Both the position numbers and the translations under genes were made by a program. The notes under the pieces are model-generated. The model worked only from the letters and a program-made list of their open reading frames with translations. It was not told the origin of the DNA and ran no database searches. From Vogesella sp. LIG4 (GTDB taxonomy: Bacteria > Pseudomonadota > Gammaproteobacteria > Burkholderiales > Chromobacteriaceae), in assembly GCF_900090205.1 (NCBI RefSeq), contig NZ_LT607802.1, positions 3,684,548 to 3,748,547 of the forward strand: a DNA stretch of 64,000 bases, given 5' to 3'. Below are positions 52,334 through 63,746 of this stretch, in pieces (position 1 is the stretch's first letter; every line of letters begins with the position of its first letter).

Positions 52334-54655
52334 ATGCGTATTGTCTGTATGGGCGGCGGCCCGGCCGGTCTGTATTTCGCCATCCTGATGAAGCGGCTCA
52401 ACCCGCAGCACCACATCACCGTGGTGGAGCGCAACAAGCCGTTCGATACCTTCGGCTGGGGCGTGGTGTTCTCCGATGCCACCATGGAAGGCCTGCGCCA
52501 GTGGGACCCGCAATCGGCCGAGGCCATCCAGGTGGCGTTCAACCACTGGGACGACATCGAGCTGCGCATCCACGACGAAACCATCCTCAGCAGCGGCCAC
52601 GGCTTTGTCGGCATCGGCCGCAAGAAACTGCTGAACATCCTGCAGGAGCGCTGCCTGGAGCTGGGCGTGGAACTGGTGTTCGAGCACGAGATCGAATCGG
52701 ACGACGAATTCGCCGATGCCGACCTGATCATCGCCGCCGACGGCATTTCGTCGCGCACGCGGCAGAAGTACGAAAGCGTGTTCAAGCCGGACATCGTCAA
52801 GCGCCCCAACCGCTACATCTGGCTGGGCACCAACCAGCTGTTCGACGCCTTTACCTTCATCTGGGAACAGACCGAGCACGGCTGGTTCCAGGCGCACATC
52901 TACAAGTTCGACGAGAACACCACCACCTTCATCGTGGAATGCCCGGAAGACGTGTGGCTGGCGCACGGCCTGGACCAGGCCGACCAGCAGCAGTCCATCG
53001 ACTTCTGCCAGCAGCTGTTCGCCCGCCACCTGGGCGGCCACCCGCTGATGACCAATGCCCGCCACCTGCGCGGCTCGGCCTGGCTCAACTTCCAGCGCGT
53101 GGTGTGCGAGCAATGGTGGCTGCAGAGCGACAACGGCGCGCACGTGGTACTGATGGGCGACGCGGTGCACACCGCGCACTTCGCCATCGGCTCCGGCACC
53201 AAGCTGGCACTGGAAGACGCCATCGAGCTTACCCGCCAGTTCCAGCTGCACGGCGACAGCCCGCAGCAGATCGGCCACGTGCTGCGCGAATACCAGGCGG
53301 CACGCAGCATCGAGACCCTGCGCCTGCAGAACGCCGCCTGGAACGCCATGGCCTGGTTCGAGGTATGCGGCCAACGTTACTGCGACCGCTTCGAACCGCA
53401 GCAATTCATGTACTCCATGCTCACCCGCTCGCAGCGCATCTCGCACGAAAACCTGCGCCTGCGCGACAAGGGCTGGCTGGAAGGCTACGAGCGCTGGTTC
53501 GCCGCGCAGGCCGGCGTGCCGGTGGCCGCCGACCAGGCTGCGCCGCCGCCGATGTTCACCCCGTTCACCGTGCGCGGCCTCACCCTGCCCAACCGGGTGG
53601 TGATGTCGCCGATGGCAATGTACTCGGCACAGGACGGCACCGTGGGCGACTTCCACCTGGTGCACTTCGGCTCGCGCGCCATGGGCGGTGCCGGCCTGCT
53701 GTACACCGAGATGACCTGCGTATCGCCGGAGGCGCGCATCACCCCGGGCTGCGCCGGCATGTACCGGCCGGAGCATGCCGCGGCATGGAAGCGCATCGTC
53801 GACTTCGTGCATGCCAGCAGCCCGGCCAAGATCGGCATCCAGCTGGGCCACGCCGGCCGCAAGGGCGCCACCCGCGTGGCGTGGGAAGGCATAGACCAGC
53901 CGCTGGAGCAAGACGCCTGGGAGCTGGTTTCCGCCAGCGCGCTGCCCTACCTGCCGCACAGCCAGCTGCCGCGTGCGGCCAACCGTGCCGACCTGGACAA
54001 GATCACCACCGATTTCGTCAACGCCACCCGGCTTGCCGCCGAGGCCGGCTTCGACATCCTGGAGCTGCACTGCGCGCACGGCTACCTGCTGTCGTCCTTC
54101 CTGTCGCCGCTGACCAACCGCCGCGACGACGAATACGGCGGCAGCCTGGAAAACCGCGCCCGCTTCCCGCTGGAAGTGTTCCGCGCCATCCGCGCGGTGT
54201 GGCCGCAGCACAAGCCGATCTCGGTGCGGCTGTCCTGCCATGACTGGTTCCCCGGCGGCAACACCCCGGACGACGCGCTAGCCATCGCCCGCCTGTTCAA
54301 GGAAGCCGGCGCCGACCTCATCGACTGCTCGTCCGGCCAGGTATGGAAGGAAGAAAAGCCGGTGTACGGCCGCATGTTCCAGACCCCGTTCGCCGACCAG
54401 ATCCGCAACGAGGCCGGCATCCCCACCGTGGCGGTGGGCACCATCTTCGAGGCAGACCACGTCAACAGCATCATCGCCGCCGGCCGCGCCGACCTGTGCG
54501 CCATCGCCCGCCCGCACCTGGCCGACCCGGCCTGGACGCTGCACGAAGCGGCACGCATCGGCTACAAGGGCCTGGCCTGGCCGAAGCAGTACCAGTCCGG
54601 CCGCTGGCAGTACGAAACCAACCTTGGCCGCAGCTACCAGCAGCCCGCCAAGTAA
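52334..54655 (+). CDS. 2-aminobenzoyl-CoA (or salicylyl-CoA) monooxygenase/reductase fusion
   Basis: 773 residues, two enzymes in one chain. Residues 1-~390 are a flavoprotein aromatic hydroxylase: [18 protein letters not shown] (FAD loop), [41 protein letters not shown]. Residues ~405-770 are an old-yellow-enzyme reductase: [70 protein letters not shown]. This architecture is that of Azoarcus evansii 2-aminobenzoyl-CoA monooxygenase/reductase, which hydroxylates and dearomatises the CoA ester. It is also annotated as salicylyl-CoA 5-hydroxylase. The ligase at 62124 favours 2-aminobenzoate. Confidence 0.9.
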   Translation: MRIVCMGGGPAGLYFAILMKRLNPQHHITVVERNKPFDTFGWGVVFSDATMEGLRQWDPQSAEAIQVAFNHWDDIELRIHDETILSSGHGFVGIGRKKLLNILQERCLELGVELVFEHEIESDDEFADADLIIAADGISSRTRQKYESVFKPDIVKRPNRYIWLGTNQLFDAFTFIWEQTEHGWFQAHIYKFDENTTTFIVECPEDVWLAHGLDQADQQQSIDFCQQLFARHLGGHPLMTNARHLRGSAWLNFQRVVCEQWWLQSDNGAHVVLMGDAVHTAHFAIGSGTKLALEDAIELTRQFQLHGDSPQQIGHVLREYQAARSIETLRLQNAAWNAMAWFEVCGQRYCDRFEPQQFMYSMLTRSQRISHENLRLRDKGWLEGYERWFAAQAGVPVAADQAAPPPMFTPFTVRGLTLPNRVVMSPMAMYSAQDGTVGDFHLVHFGSRAMGGAGLLYTEMTCVSPEARITPGCAGMYRPEHAAAWKRIVDFVHASSPAKIGIQLGHAGRKGATRVAWEGIDQPLEQDAWELVSASALPYLPHSQLPRAANRADLDKITTDFVNATRLAAEAGFDILELHCAHGYLLSSFLSPLTNRRDDEYGGSLENRARFPLEVFRAIRAVWPQHKPISVRLSCHDWFPGGNTPDDALAIARLFKEAGADLIDCSSGQVWKEEKPVYGRMFQTPFADQIRNEAGIPTVAVGTIFEADHVNSIIAAGRADLCAIARPHLADPAWTLHEAARIGYKGLAWPKQYQSGRWQYETNLGRSYQQPAK

Positions 54656-54679
54656 GCGCCACCAGACAGGAACACCGGC

Positions 54680-55465
54680 ATGAACAACAAACACTCCACC
54701 CTGCTAGACGGCCGCCATGCGCTGGTCACCGGTGCCGGCGGCGGCATCGGCCAGGCCATCGCCGTGGCGCTGGCCAGCCACGGCGCCCGCCTCACCCTGC
54801 TGGGCCGTGACGCGGCCAAGCTGGAGGCGGTGCGCCAGCAGCTGCCGGGCGACGGCCACGGCCAGGTACTGGCCGACATCACCAACCACCAGCAAGTGCA
54901 GCACGCCTTTGCCGAGGCGGCGCGCGCACGCGGCGATATCGACATCCTGATCAACAACGCCGGCGCCGCGCGTTCGGCGCCGTTCGGCAAGACCGACCCC
55001 GAGCTGTGGCAGCAGATGCTGGATACCAACCTCGGCGGCTGCTACCACGGCATCCACGCCGCGCTGCCGGCGATGCAGCGGCACGGCTGGGGCCGCATCG
55101 TCAACATCGCCAGCACCGCCGGGCTGACCGGCTACGCCTACGTGGCCGCCTACTGCGCCGCCAAGCACGGCGTGATCGGCCTCACCCGCGCGCTGGCACT
55201 GGAGCTGGCGCGCAGCGGCATCACCGTCAACGCCGTCTGCCCCGGCTATACCGATACCCCGCTGCTGCAGGCAGCCATCCACAACATCGTCGCCAAGACC
55301 GGGCGCAGCAGTGCCGAGGCCGAGGCCTCGCTGGCCGCCAGCAACCCGCAGGGGCGGTTGATCCAGCCGGAGGAAGTGGCCAATGCCGTGCTGTGGCTGT
55401 GCCTGCCCGGCGCCGAAGCCATCAACGGCCAGTCCATCGCCGTTGCCGGCGGTGAAGTGATGTAG
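54680..55465 (+). CDS. short-chain dehydrogenase/reductase
   Basis: 261 residues. Classical SDR: cofactor loop TGAGGGIGQAIAVAL near residue 18, NNAGAAR, catalytic Ser in NIASTAGL and YVAAYCAAK for Tyr-x3-Lys. It resembles 3-hydroxyacyl/3-hydroxybutyrate dehydrogenases. In this operon it may reduce or oxidise the alicyclic 3-hydroxy/oxo-acyl-CoA intermediate. ATG 54680 is 24 bases after the monooxygenase stop. Confidence 0.88.
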   Translation: MNNKHSTLLDGRHALVTGAGGGIGQAIAVALASHGARLTLLGRDAAKLEAVRQQLPGDGHGQVLADITNHQQVQHAFAEAARARGDIDILINNAGAARSAPFGKTDPELWQQMLDTNLGGCYHGIHAALPAMQRHGWGRIVNIASTAGLTGYAYVAAYCAAKHGVIGLTRALALELARSGITVNAVCPGYTDTPLLQAAIHNIVAKTGRSSAEAEASLAASNPQGRLIQPEEVANAVLWLCLPGAEAINGQSIAVAGGEVM

Positions 55466-55486
55466 CCCCATACCGAGGAAACCGCC

Positions 55487-56332
55487 ATGGCCGAATTCTC
55501 CATGCAAGACCACAAGCAGCCGCTGCAGCACTACCAGGCGCGCCATTTCGCCTGGCAGTGCAGCGAGGATGGCCGCGTCGCCACCATCACCCTCAACCGC
55601 CCGGAGCGCAAGAACCCGCTCACCTTCGATTCCTACGCCGAGCTGCGCGACCTGTTCCAGCGCCTGGTGCATGCCTCCGACGTGCGGGTGGTGATCCTGC
55701 AGGGTGCCGGCGGCAACTTCTGCTCCGGCGGCGATGTGTTCGAGATCATCGAGCCGCTCACCCGCATGAGCATGCCGCAGCTGCTGGCGTTCACCCGCAT
55801 GACCGGCGACCTGATCAAGGCCATGCGCCGTGCGCCGCAGCCGGTGATCTGCGCCATCGACGGCGTGTGCGCCGGCGCCGGCGCCATGCTGGCGCTGGCC
55901 GCCGACTTCCGCCTGGCCACGCCGGAGGCGCGCACCGCCTTCCTGTTCACCCGCGTCGGCCTGGCCGGCGCCGACATGGGCGCCTGCGGCCTGCTGCCGC
56001 GCATGATAGGCACCGGCCGCGCCACCGACCTGCTGATGACCGGCCGCGCCATGAGCGCCGAAGAAGGCCTGGCCTGGGGCTTTTTCAAGGAGCTGTACGC
56101 GCAGGATGCGCTGCAGGCCGGCGCCGAGGCACTGGCGCGCAGCCTGGCCGACGGCCCGTGGTTCGCCCACGGCATCACCAAGACCATGATCAACCAGGAA
56201 TGGGCGATGGGCATCGAGGAGATGATCGAATCCGAGGCGCAGGCCCAGGCCATCTGCATGATGACCCAGGACTTCCACCGCGCGTTCGAGGCTTTCGCCG
56301 CCAAGCAGCGCCCCCGTTTCGAAGGCAACTGA
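55487..56332 (+). CDS. enoyl-CoA hydratase/isomerase family protein (first)
   Basis: 281 residues. Crotonase fold: [39 protein letters not shown] as oxyanion segment, [22 protein letters not shown], and [27 protein letters not shown]. The usual hydratase Glu positions are Ala/Asp-rich (GLAGADMGA), so the reaction may be an isomerisation or ring hydrolysis and not simple hydration. It carries an N-terminal extension of ~20 residues. Confidence 0.88.
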   Translation: MAEFSMQDHKQPLQHYQARHFAWQCSEDGRVATITLNRPERKNPLTFDSYAELRDLFQRLVHASDVRVVILQGAGGNFCSGGDVFEIIEPLTRMSMPQLLAFTRMTGDLIKAMRRAPQPVICAIDGVCAGAGAMLALAADFRLATPEARTAFLFTRVGLAGADMGACGLLPRMIGTGRATDLLMTGRAMSAEEGLAWGFFKELYAQDALQAGAEALARSLADGPWFAHGITKTMINQEWAMGIEEMIESEAQAQAICMMTQDFHRAFEAFAAKQRPRFEGN

Positions 56333-56342
56333 GGACCGCGCC

Positions 56343-57518
56343 ATGGATCGCAGCCATCTCGACCTGCCGTTTTTCGGCGAAGAACACCGCCAGCTGTCCG
56401 CGCAGCTGCTGCAATGGGCGCGCGAGCGCATGCCGGCCATCGACCACCACGATGTCGACCACAGCTGCCGCCAGCTGGTGCGTGCGCTGGGTGCCGCCGG
56501 CTTCCTGCGCTACTGCGTGCCCGGCGAGTACGGCGGCGCATTGCCGCAGCTGGATTCGCGCGCGCTGTGCATCGCCCGTGAAACCCTGGCCTATCATGAC
56601 GGCCTCGCCGACTTCGCCTTTGCCATGCAGGGCCTGGGCAGCGGCGCCATCACCCTGGCCGGCACGGCGGAGCAGAAAAGCTACTGGCTGCCGCGCGTGG
56701 CCAGTGGCGACGCCATCGCCGCCTTTGCGCTGACCGAGCCGCTGGCCGGCTCCGACGTGGCTGCCATGCAGTGCGAGGCGCGGCTGGACGGCGAGCACTA
56801 CCTGCTGAACGGCGAAAAGATCTGGATCTCCAATGGTGGCATCGCCGACTTCTACTGCGTGTTCGCCCGCACCGGCGAGGCGCCGGGCACGCGCGGCATC
56901 TCCGCCTTCATCGTCACGCCGGACATGCCGGGCTTCGACATCGTCGAGCGGCTGGAAGTGATGGCGCCGCACCCGCTGGCGCACCTGCGCTTCACCGATA
57001 TGCGCGTGCCTGCGGCCAACCGTCTGGGGCCGTCCGGCGAAGGCTTCAAGCTGGCGATGCGCACGCTGGACATCTTCCGCGCCTCGGTGGCGGCGGCGGC
57101 GCAGGGTTTCGCCCGCCGCGCGCTGGACGAAGCGGTGAGCTACGCACGGCAGCGACCGATGTTCGGCCACACCCTGGCCGACCTGCAGCTGAGCCAGGCC
57201 AGCCTGGGCAGCATGGCTACCGATATCGATGCCGCCGCGCTGCTGACCTGGCGCGCCGCCTGGCAGCGCGACGTGCTGCAGCGCCCCACCACCCGCGAAG
57301 CGGCCATGGCCAAGATGACCGCCACCGAGAACGCCCAGCGCGTGATCGACGCCGCACTGCAGCTGCACGGCGGCCTGGGGGTGAAAAGCGGCGTCAAGGT
57401 GGAGTCGCTGTACCGCGAGATCCGCGCGCTGCGCATCTACGAAGGCGCCACCGAAGTGCAGAAGCTGATCGTTGGCCGCGAGCTGCTCAAGGCCGCCAGC
57501 GCGGGAGACAGCCAATGA
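56343..57518 (+). CDS. acyl-CoA dehydrogenase
   Basis: 391 residues, FAD-dependent. [15 protein letters not shown] and [17 protein letters not shown] are the two signature stretches. [44 protein letters not shown] contains the C-terminal signature with the catalytic Glu region (YEGATEVQ). It likely desaturates a cyclohexane- or pimelyl-type CoA thioester in the pathway. ATG 56343 follows ten bases after the preceding stop. Confidence 0.9.
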   Translation: MDRSHLDLPFFGEEHRQLSAQLLQWARERMPAIDHHDVDHSCRQLVRALGAAGFLRYCVPGEYGGALPQLDSRALCIARETLAYHDGLADFAFAMQGLGSGAITLAGTAEQKSYWLPRVASGDAIAAFALTEPLAGSDVAAMQCEARLDGEHYLLNGEKIWISNGGIADFYCVFARTGEAPGTRGISAFIVTPDMPGFDIVERLEVMAPHPLAHLRFTDMRVPAANRLGPSGEGFKLAMRTLDIFRASVAAAAQGFARRALDEAVSYARQRPMFGHTLADLQLSQASLGSMATDIDAAALLTWRAAWQRDVLQRPTTREAAMAKMTATENAQRVIDAALQLHGGLGVKSGVKVESLYREIRALRIYEGATEVQKLIVGRELLKAASAGDSQ

Positions 57519-57955
57519 GCGAACTGAGCCAGCTGCCGGACGGCGGCCGCTTCCGCCGCGAGGTGCGCGTGCAGTTCATGGACTGCGACCCGGCCGGCAT
57601 CGTGTTCTTCCCGCAGTACTTCTGCATGCTCAACGGCGTGGTGGAGCAATGGTGGGAACAGCTGGGCCACCCGTGGAGCCAGCTGATCATGCAGCGGCGC
57701 ATCGGCACCCCCACCGCCCACCTGGAAACCGACTTCCTGCGCCCGTCGCGCATGGGCGACATCCTGCAGTTCGAACTGGCGGTAAGCCACGTCGGCACCC
57801 GCTCGCTGCAGCTGCAGCACCTGATCAGCCACCAGGGCGAGCCGCGGCTGCGCATCCGCCAGCGCCTGGTCGCCACCTCGCTGGACACCCACCAATCGCA
57901 ACCCTGGCCGGACGACGTGCGGCTGGCGCTGCTGAACTTCAAGGAAACCCCGTGA
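57515..57955 (+). CDS. 4-hydroxybenzoyl-CoA-thioesterase-like hotdog thioesterase
   Basis: 146 residues; ATG 57515 overlaps the acyl-CoA dehydrogenase stop (ATGA). Hotdog fold of the 4HBT type: [30 protein letters not shown] contains the catalytic Asp ([10 protein letters not shown]). It probably releases CoA from stalled or dead-end aromatic thioesters, as thioesterases do in aryl-CoA pathways. Confidence 0.88.
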   Translation: MSELSQLPDGGRFRREVRVQFMDCDPAGIVFFPQYFCMLNGVVEQWWEQLGHPWSQLIMQRRIGTPTAHLETDFLRPSRMGDILQFELAVSHVGTRSLQLQHLISHQGEPRLRIRQRLVATSLDTHQSQPWPDDVRLALLNFKETP

Positions 57956-58350
57956 TGCACAAGATCATTCAACCGGAAAACTGGCTGGCCCCGCGCGGCT
58001 ACTCCAACGGCATCGAGGCACGCGGCAGGCAGATCTACGTCGGCGGCCAGATCGGCTGGAACGCGCAGTGCCAGTTCGACAGCGACGACCTGGTAGCGCA
58101 GATCCGCCAGGCACTGGACAACTGCGTGGCGGTGGTGGCCACCGCCGGCGGCGAGCCCGCCCATATCGTGCGCATGACCTGGTACCTGAAAGACAAGAAG
58201 GAATACGTTGCCCGGCTGAAGGAAATCGGCCGCGCCTACCGCGAGGTGATGGGCAGCCACTACCCGGTGATGAGCGCGGTGCAGGTGGCCGACCTGGTGG
58301 AAGACCGCGCGCAGGTGGAAATCGAAGTCACCGCCGTGATTCCGGACTGA
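57955..58350 (+). CDS. RidA/YjgF-family enamine/imine deaminase
   Basis: 131 residues from ATG 57955, overlapping the thioesterase stop by one base. Rid family marks are RGYSNGIEARGRQIYVGGQIGWN, ALDNCVAVVATAGGEPAHIVRMTWYLKD and YPVMSAVQVADLVEDRAQVEIEVTAVI, though the classical Arg of RidA (xxRxAV/CVEV) is replaced (MSAVQVADL). The monooxygenase/reductase product is a 2-amino-oxo-cyclohexene-carboxyl-CoA, an enamine, so a dedicated Rid protein to hydrolyse its amino group is a sensible role. This is an inference. Confidence 0.88.
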   Translation: MHKIIQPENWLAPRGYSNGIEARGRQIYVGGQIGWNAQCQFDSDDLVAQIRQALDNCVAVVATAGGEPAHIVRMTWYLKDKKEYVARLKEIGRAYREVMGSHYPVMSAVQVADLVEDRAQVEIEVTAVIPD

Positions 58351-58354
58351 CGCC

Positions 58355-59152
58355 ATGAACGCCGCCCCTTACCAGGCCGACCCCACGCTGCTGCTGCTCA
58401 CGCCGCCAGCTGCCGGCGTGCTGGAAATCCAGCTCAATCGCCCCGAGGCGCGCAACGCACTGTCCACCCCGCTGCTGCAGGCGCTGGCCGCGCTGCTGGA
58501 GCAGGCCGCGGCCGACCCGGCAGTGAACTGCGTGCTGCTCAGCGGCGGCGAGCGCTTCTTCGCCGCCGGCTCCGACCTGGCGGAGATGGCCGCCAAGGAC
58601 ATGGTGGCAGTGCTGCTGGACGAGCGGCGCCAGCTGTTCGCCCGCATCGCCCGCTTTCCCAAGCCGCTGATCGGCGCGGTGTGCGGCTTTGCGCTGGGCG
58701 GCGGCTGCGAGCTGGCGATGCATGCCGACATCCTGATCGCCGGCGAATCCGCCCGCTTCGGCCAGCCGGAAATCAACCTCGGGCTGATGCCGGGCGCCGG
58801 CGGCACCCAGCGCCTGCTGCGCACGGTGGGCAAGTCGCTGACCATGAAAATGGTGCTCAGCGGCCTGCCCATCACCGCCGCCGAAGCGTTGGCCGCAGGG
58901 CTGGTGGCCGAAGTCTGCGCCGATGCCGACTGCCTGCCGCGCGCCCGCGAACTGGCCGCCACCATCGCCGGCAAGGCACCGCTGGCGCTGCGGCTGGCCA
59001 AGGAGGCCATCCTGCAGGCGGACGAAACCACGCTGAGCGCCGGCCTGGCGCTGGAGCGCGCCAGCTTCGTGCTGCTGGCCGGCAGCGAGGACCGCCACGA
59101 GGGCCTGGCCGCCTTCCAGGAAAAGCGGCCACCACACTGGCGCGGCCGTTAA
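58355..59152 (+). CDS. enoyl-CoA hydratase/isomerase family protein (second)
   Basis: 265 residues. Crotonase fold with EIQLNRPEARNALSTPLLQALAALL, RFFAAGSDLAEMAAKD, GAVCGFALGGGCELAMHADILIAGESARFGQPEINLGLMPGAGGTQRLLR. The two catalytic Glu of true hydratases are present (CELAMHAD and FGQPEINLG), so ordinary enoyl-CoA hydration is expected, as in PaaF. It starts four bases after the RidA gene. Confidence 0.9.
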   Translation: MNAAPYQADPTLLLLTPPAAGVLEIQLNRPEARNALSTPLLQALAALLEQAAADPAVNCVLLSGGERFFAAGSDLAEMAAKDMVAVLLDERRQLFARIARFPKPLIGAVCGFALGGGCELAMHADILIAGESARFGQPEINLGLMPGAGGTQRLLRTVGKSLTMKMVLSGLPITAAEALAAGLVAEVCADADCLPRARELAATIAGKAPLALRLAKEAILQADETTLSAGLALERASFVLLAGSEDRHEGLAAFQEKRPPHWRGR

Positions 59153-59187
59153 GCGCCCCACCCCACAGACAACACAGGAGCCCAGCG

Positions 59188-60740
59188 ATGAGCGCACTCC
59201 CACCTTCCCGCCTGGTTGCCGTCATCGGCGCCGGCGTGATGGGCAGCGGCATAGCCATGGTGGCTGCCGCCGCCGGCCACCCGGTGCGGCTGTACGACCT
59301 GCAGCCCGAGGCCGCCGCCAACGCCGTGGCCGGCATCCGCCGCCAGTTCGCCAAACTGGCGGCCAGGGGCAAGCTGAGCGAGCAGCAGGCCGAGGCTGCG
59401 GCCAACCTTGTCAGCCCGGCGGACGCGCTGGATGCGCTTTGCGAGGCCGGGCTGGTGATCGAGGCCATCGTGGAGCGGCTGGATGCCAAGCAGGCGCTGT
59501 TCCGCCAGCTGGAAGCCGTGGTGGCCGACGACTGCCTGTTCGCCAGCAACACCTCGTCCATTTCCATCACCGCCATTGCCGCCGCGCTGCAGCAGCCGGC
59601 GCGGCTGGCCGGCATGCACTTCTTCAACCCGGCGCCGCAGATGGCGCTGGTGGAAATCGTCAGCGGTCTGGCCAGCGCCCCGCACACGTTGCAGGCGCTG
59701 ACCGCCACCGCGCAAGCCTGGGGCAAGACCACGGTGGCCGCCCGCTCCGCCCCCGGCTTCATCGTCAACCGCATCGCGCGGCCGTTCTACTCGGAAAGCC
59801 TGCGCCTGGCGCAGGACGGCATAGCCGACCATGCCACGCTGGATGCGCTGCTGCGCGAGGCCGGCGGCTTTCGCATGGGGCCGTTCGAGCTGATGGACCT
59901 GATCGGCCTGGACATCAACTTCGCCGTCAGCCAGTCGGTGTGGCAGGCCACCTTCCACGACCCGCGCTACACCCCCACCCTCACCCAGCAGGAAATGGTC
60001 AACGCCGGCTGGCTGGGTCGCAAGAGCGGGCGCGGCTTCTACCACTACGGCGACGGGGTTTCCCCACCCGTGGCGCAGAGCGAGCCGCCGCAACCCTGCC
60101 CGCTCCACATCACCGTGTTCGACGACAGCGTGGCCGGCCAGGCGCTGGCCGCGCGCCTGGCGCAAGCCGGGGTGAACTTCAGCCGCAGCCACGCCGGCGA
60201 CGGCTGCATCGCCAGCGTGGCCGGCGCACGGCTCTACCCCAGCGACGGCCACTGCGCCAGCCGCCGCGCACTGGAGAGCGGCCAGCCCGAGCTGATACTG
60301 CTGGACCTGGCGCTGGACTACGCCCGGGCCACGCGGCTGGCAATCCAGGCCAGCGCCGGCACCTCCCCGGCGGCGCGCGATGCCGCCATCGGCCTGCTGC
60401 AGGCCGCCGGCCTGCAGGTGACGCTGCTGCCGGACGCGGCCGGGCTGCCGGTGCTGCGCACCGTGGCCATGCTGGTGAACGAGGCCACCGACCTGCTGGG
60501 CCAGGGCCACGCCAGCGCCCACGACATCGATACCGCCATGCGCCTGGGCGTCAACTACCCCTGCGGCCCGCTGGCCTGGGGCGAGCAGATCGGCTTCTCC
60601 ACCGTGCGCACGGTGATCCGCCACTTGGCCGACAGCCACGGCGAGGATCGCTACCGGGTAGCGCCGCTGCTGGAGCGGCTGCATTTCGCCGAGCTGTGCG
60701 GCCAACCTGCCGCCGCGCTGTACCACCAGAGGGGAACCGC

Positions 60741-60744
<4 letters not shown>
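59188..60744 (+). CDS. 3-hydroxyacyl-CoA dehydrogenase (PaaH/PaaC type)
   Basis: 518 residues from ATG 59188 (AGGAG upstream). NAD loop VAVIGAGVMGSGIAMVAAAAG near residue 10. Catalytic region SNTSSISITAIAAAL, then AGMHFFNPAPQMALVEIV and PGFIVNRIARPFYSESLRL. Two 3HCDH C-terminal domains, the second around VLRTVAMLVNEATDLL. The length and double C-terminal domain match the ~500-residue phenylacetate-pathway enzymes that make 3-oxoadipyl-CoA. The stop overlaps the thiolase start. Confidence 0.92.
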
Positions 60745-61946
<1,202 letters not shown>

Positions 61947-61959
61947 CGCCACGCCACGC

Positions 61960-62050
61960 TTGCGGCCAACCCTGCCCGGCACATTGCTTCAGTTATCAAT
62001 ATTTGAATTTTCAATTTTTCAGATTCGCAGATTTGTTGACAGTAAGCCGC
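61960..62050 (+). promoter_or_regulatory. AT-rich promoter/operator region before the CoA ligase
   Basis: After one motif copy (61961-61973) the sequence turns AT-rich. TTGAATTTTCAA (62003-62014) is a perfect inverted repeat, and TTGACA at 62035-62040 is a good -35 with no clear -10. The ligase probably has its own regulated promoter, perhaps bound by the MarR protein. Confidence 0.45.
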
Positions 62051-62123
62051 CACTACAGCCAATGATGCTGCGCCGGGCAGACCCCGAGTCATGACCGAGC
62101 GGCAGCACAGGAGGAGACCCACC

Positions 62124-63728
62124 ATGACCCAGTCTGCCCATGTCGACCGCTTCGTCATCGACAACCTGCCACCGCCGGAGCTGTGGCCGGAGTTGTGCTT
62201 CACCCGGCCGGAGCTGCAGTTTCCGCCGCGGCTCAATGCCGCGGTGCGCCTGCTCGACGATGCCGTGGCCGAAGGCCATGGCGAGCGCACCGCCATCATC
62301 GGCAAGGATGGCAGCTGGACCTACGCCCAGCTGCAGGCGCAGGTCAACCGGCTGGCGCGGCTGCTGTGCGAGGACATGGGCCTGCAGCCGGGCAACCGCG
62401 TGCTGCTGCGCGGCGCCAATTCGCCGATGTTCGCCGCGCTGTGGCTGGCGGTGTGGAAGGCCGGCGGCGTAGCGGTGGGCACCATGCCCTTGCTGCGCGC
62501 CAAGGAGCTGAAGCAGATCCTGCAGCTGGCGCAGATCAGCCATGCGCTGTGCGACGCGCAGCTGGCCGAGGAGCTGCTGCTGGCGCAGCAGGACTGCCCG
62601 GCGCTGCAGCAGGTGCAGCTGTACGGCAGCGCCGGCTTCGAGCGCCTGCTGGCCGCCAAGCCGGACGACTTCACCGCGGTGGATACCGCCGCCAGCGACC
62701 CGGCACTGATCGCCTTCACCTCCGGCACCACCGGCGTGCCCAAGGGCTGCATCCACTTCCACCGCGACGTGATGGTGATGTGCGAACTGGTGCCGCGCCA
62801 CTTCCTGCAGCCGCAGGCCGGCGATGTGTTCATCGGCACCCCGCCGCTGGCCTTCACCTTCGGCCTGGGCGCGCTGCTGTGCTTCCCGCTGTACAGCCGA
62901 GCCAGCACCGTGCTGCTGGAGCGGCTGCCGGCCGAGGAGCTGGCGCAGGCCATTGCCCGCCACCGCGCCACCATCTGCGCCACCTCGCCCACCGCCTACC
63001 GGCAGATGACACCGTTGGCCGCACGCTACGACCTGTCCAGCCTGCAGAAATGCCTGTCCGCCGGCGAGGCGCTGGCCACCGCCACCCGCGAACACTGGCA
63101 TGCCGCCACCGGCATCCAGATCCACGATGGCATCGGCGGTACCGAGATGATCCACATCTACATCGCCTCGCGCCCCGAGCAGTACCGGCCGGGCGCCATC
63201 GGCAAGCCGCTGCCGGGCTTCGAAGCCATGCTGGTGGACGACGACATGCGCCCGGTGCCGGTGGGCAGCGAGGGCAAGCTGGCGATCAAGGGACCGACCG
63301 GCTGCCGCTACCTGGCCGACGAGCGGCAGCAGAAATATGTGCGCCAGGGCTGGAACATCACCGGTGACACCTTCCATCAGGATGCGGACGGCTATTTCTA
63401 CTACCACGCGCGGGTGGACGACATCATCGTCACTTCCGGCTACAACGTGGCCGGGCCGGAGGTGGAATCGGTGCTGCTGGAGCACCCGGCGGTGGCCGAG
63501 TGCGCGGTGATAGGAATACCGGATGCCGATCGCGGGCAGATCCTGAAGGCTTTCGTGGTGCTGGCCACCGGCCACGCCGCCAGCGATGGCCTGGTGAAGG
63601 AGTTGCAGGATTTCGTGAAGCAGCAGGCGGCGCCGTACAAGTACCCGCGCGCGGTGAGTTTCGTGGCGGCGCTGCCGCGCACCGAAACCGGCAAGCTGCA
63701 GCGTTTCAAGCTGCAGCAGCTGCCCTGA
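62124..63728 (+). CDS. 2-aminobenzoate-CoA ligase (benzoate-CoA ligase family)
   Basis: 534 residues from ATG 62124, with GGAGGAG seven bases upstream. Adenylate-forming enzyme: AFTSGTTGVPKGCIHFHRDVMVMCELVPRHFLQPQAGDVFIGTPPLAFTFGLG, GIGGTEMIHIYIAS, GWNITGDTF and YYHARVDDIIVTSGYNVAGPEVESVL with the C-terminal PRTETGKLQRFKL. It activates the aromatic acid with ATP and CoA, the entry step of the pathway. The GCIHFHRD and LVPRHFLQP stretch is typical of 2-aminobenzoate ligases. Benzoate or salicylate remain possible. Confidence 0.9.
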   Translation: MTQSAHVDRFVIDNLPPPELWPELCFTRPELQFPPRLNAAVRLLDDAVAEGHGERTAIIGKDGSWTYAQLQAQVNRLARLLCEDMGLQPGNRVLLRGANSPMFAALWLAVWKAGGVAVGTMPLLRAKELKQILQLAQISHALCDAQLAEELLLAQQDCPALQQVQLYGSAGFERLLAAKPDDFTAVDTAASDPALIAFTSGTTGVPKGCIHFHRDVMVMCELVPRHFLQPQAGDVFIGTPPLAFTFGLGALLCFPLYSRASTVLLERLPAEELAQAIARHRATICATSPTAYRQMTPLAARYDLSSLQKCLSAGEALATATREHWHAATGIQIHDGIGGTEMIHIYIASRPEQYRPGAIGKPLPGFEAMLVDDDMRPVPVGSEGKLAIKGPTGCRYLADERQQKYVRQGWNITGDTFHQDADGYFYYHARVDDIIVTSGYNVAGPEVESVLLEHPAVAECAVIGIPDADRGQILKAFVVLATGHAASDGLVKELQDFVKQQAAPYKYPRAVSFVAALPRTETGKLQRFKLQQLP

Positions 63729-63746
63729 GCCGCCAGCCGGGCTGGC

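Noticed and set aside
54627..54640. CCTTGGCCGCAG as a motif copy at the end of the monooxygenase/reductase gene
   Set aside because: One mismatch in the core (CTTGG for GTTGG); left out of the count to keep it strict.
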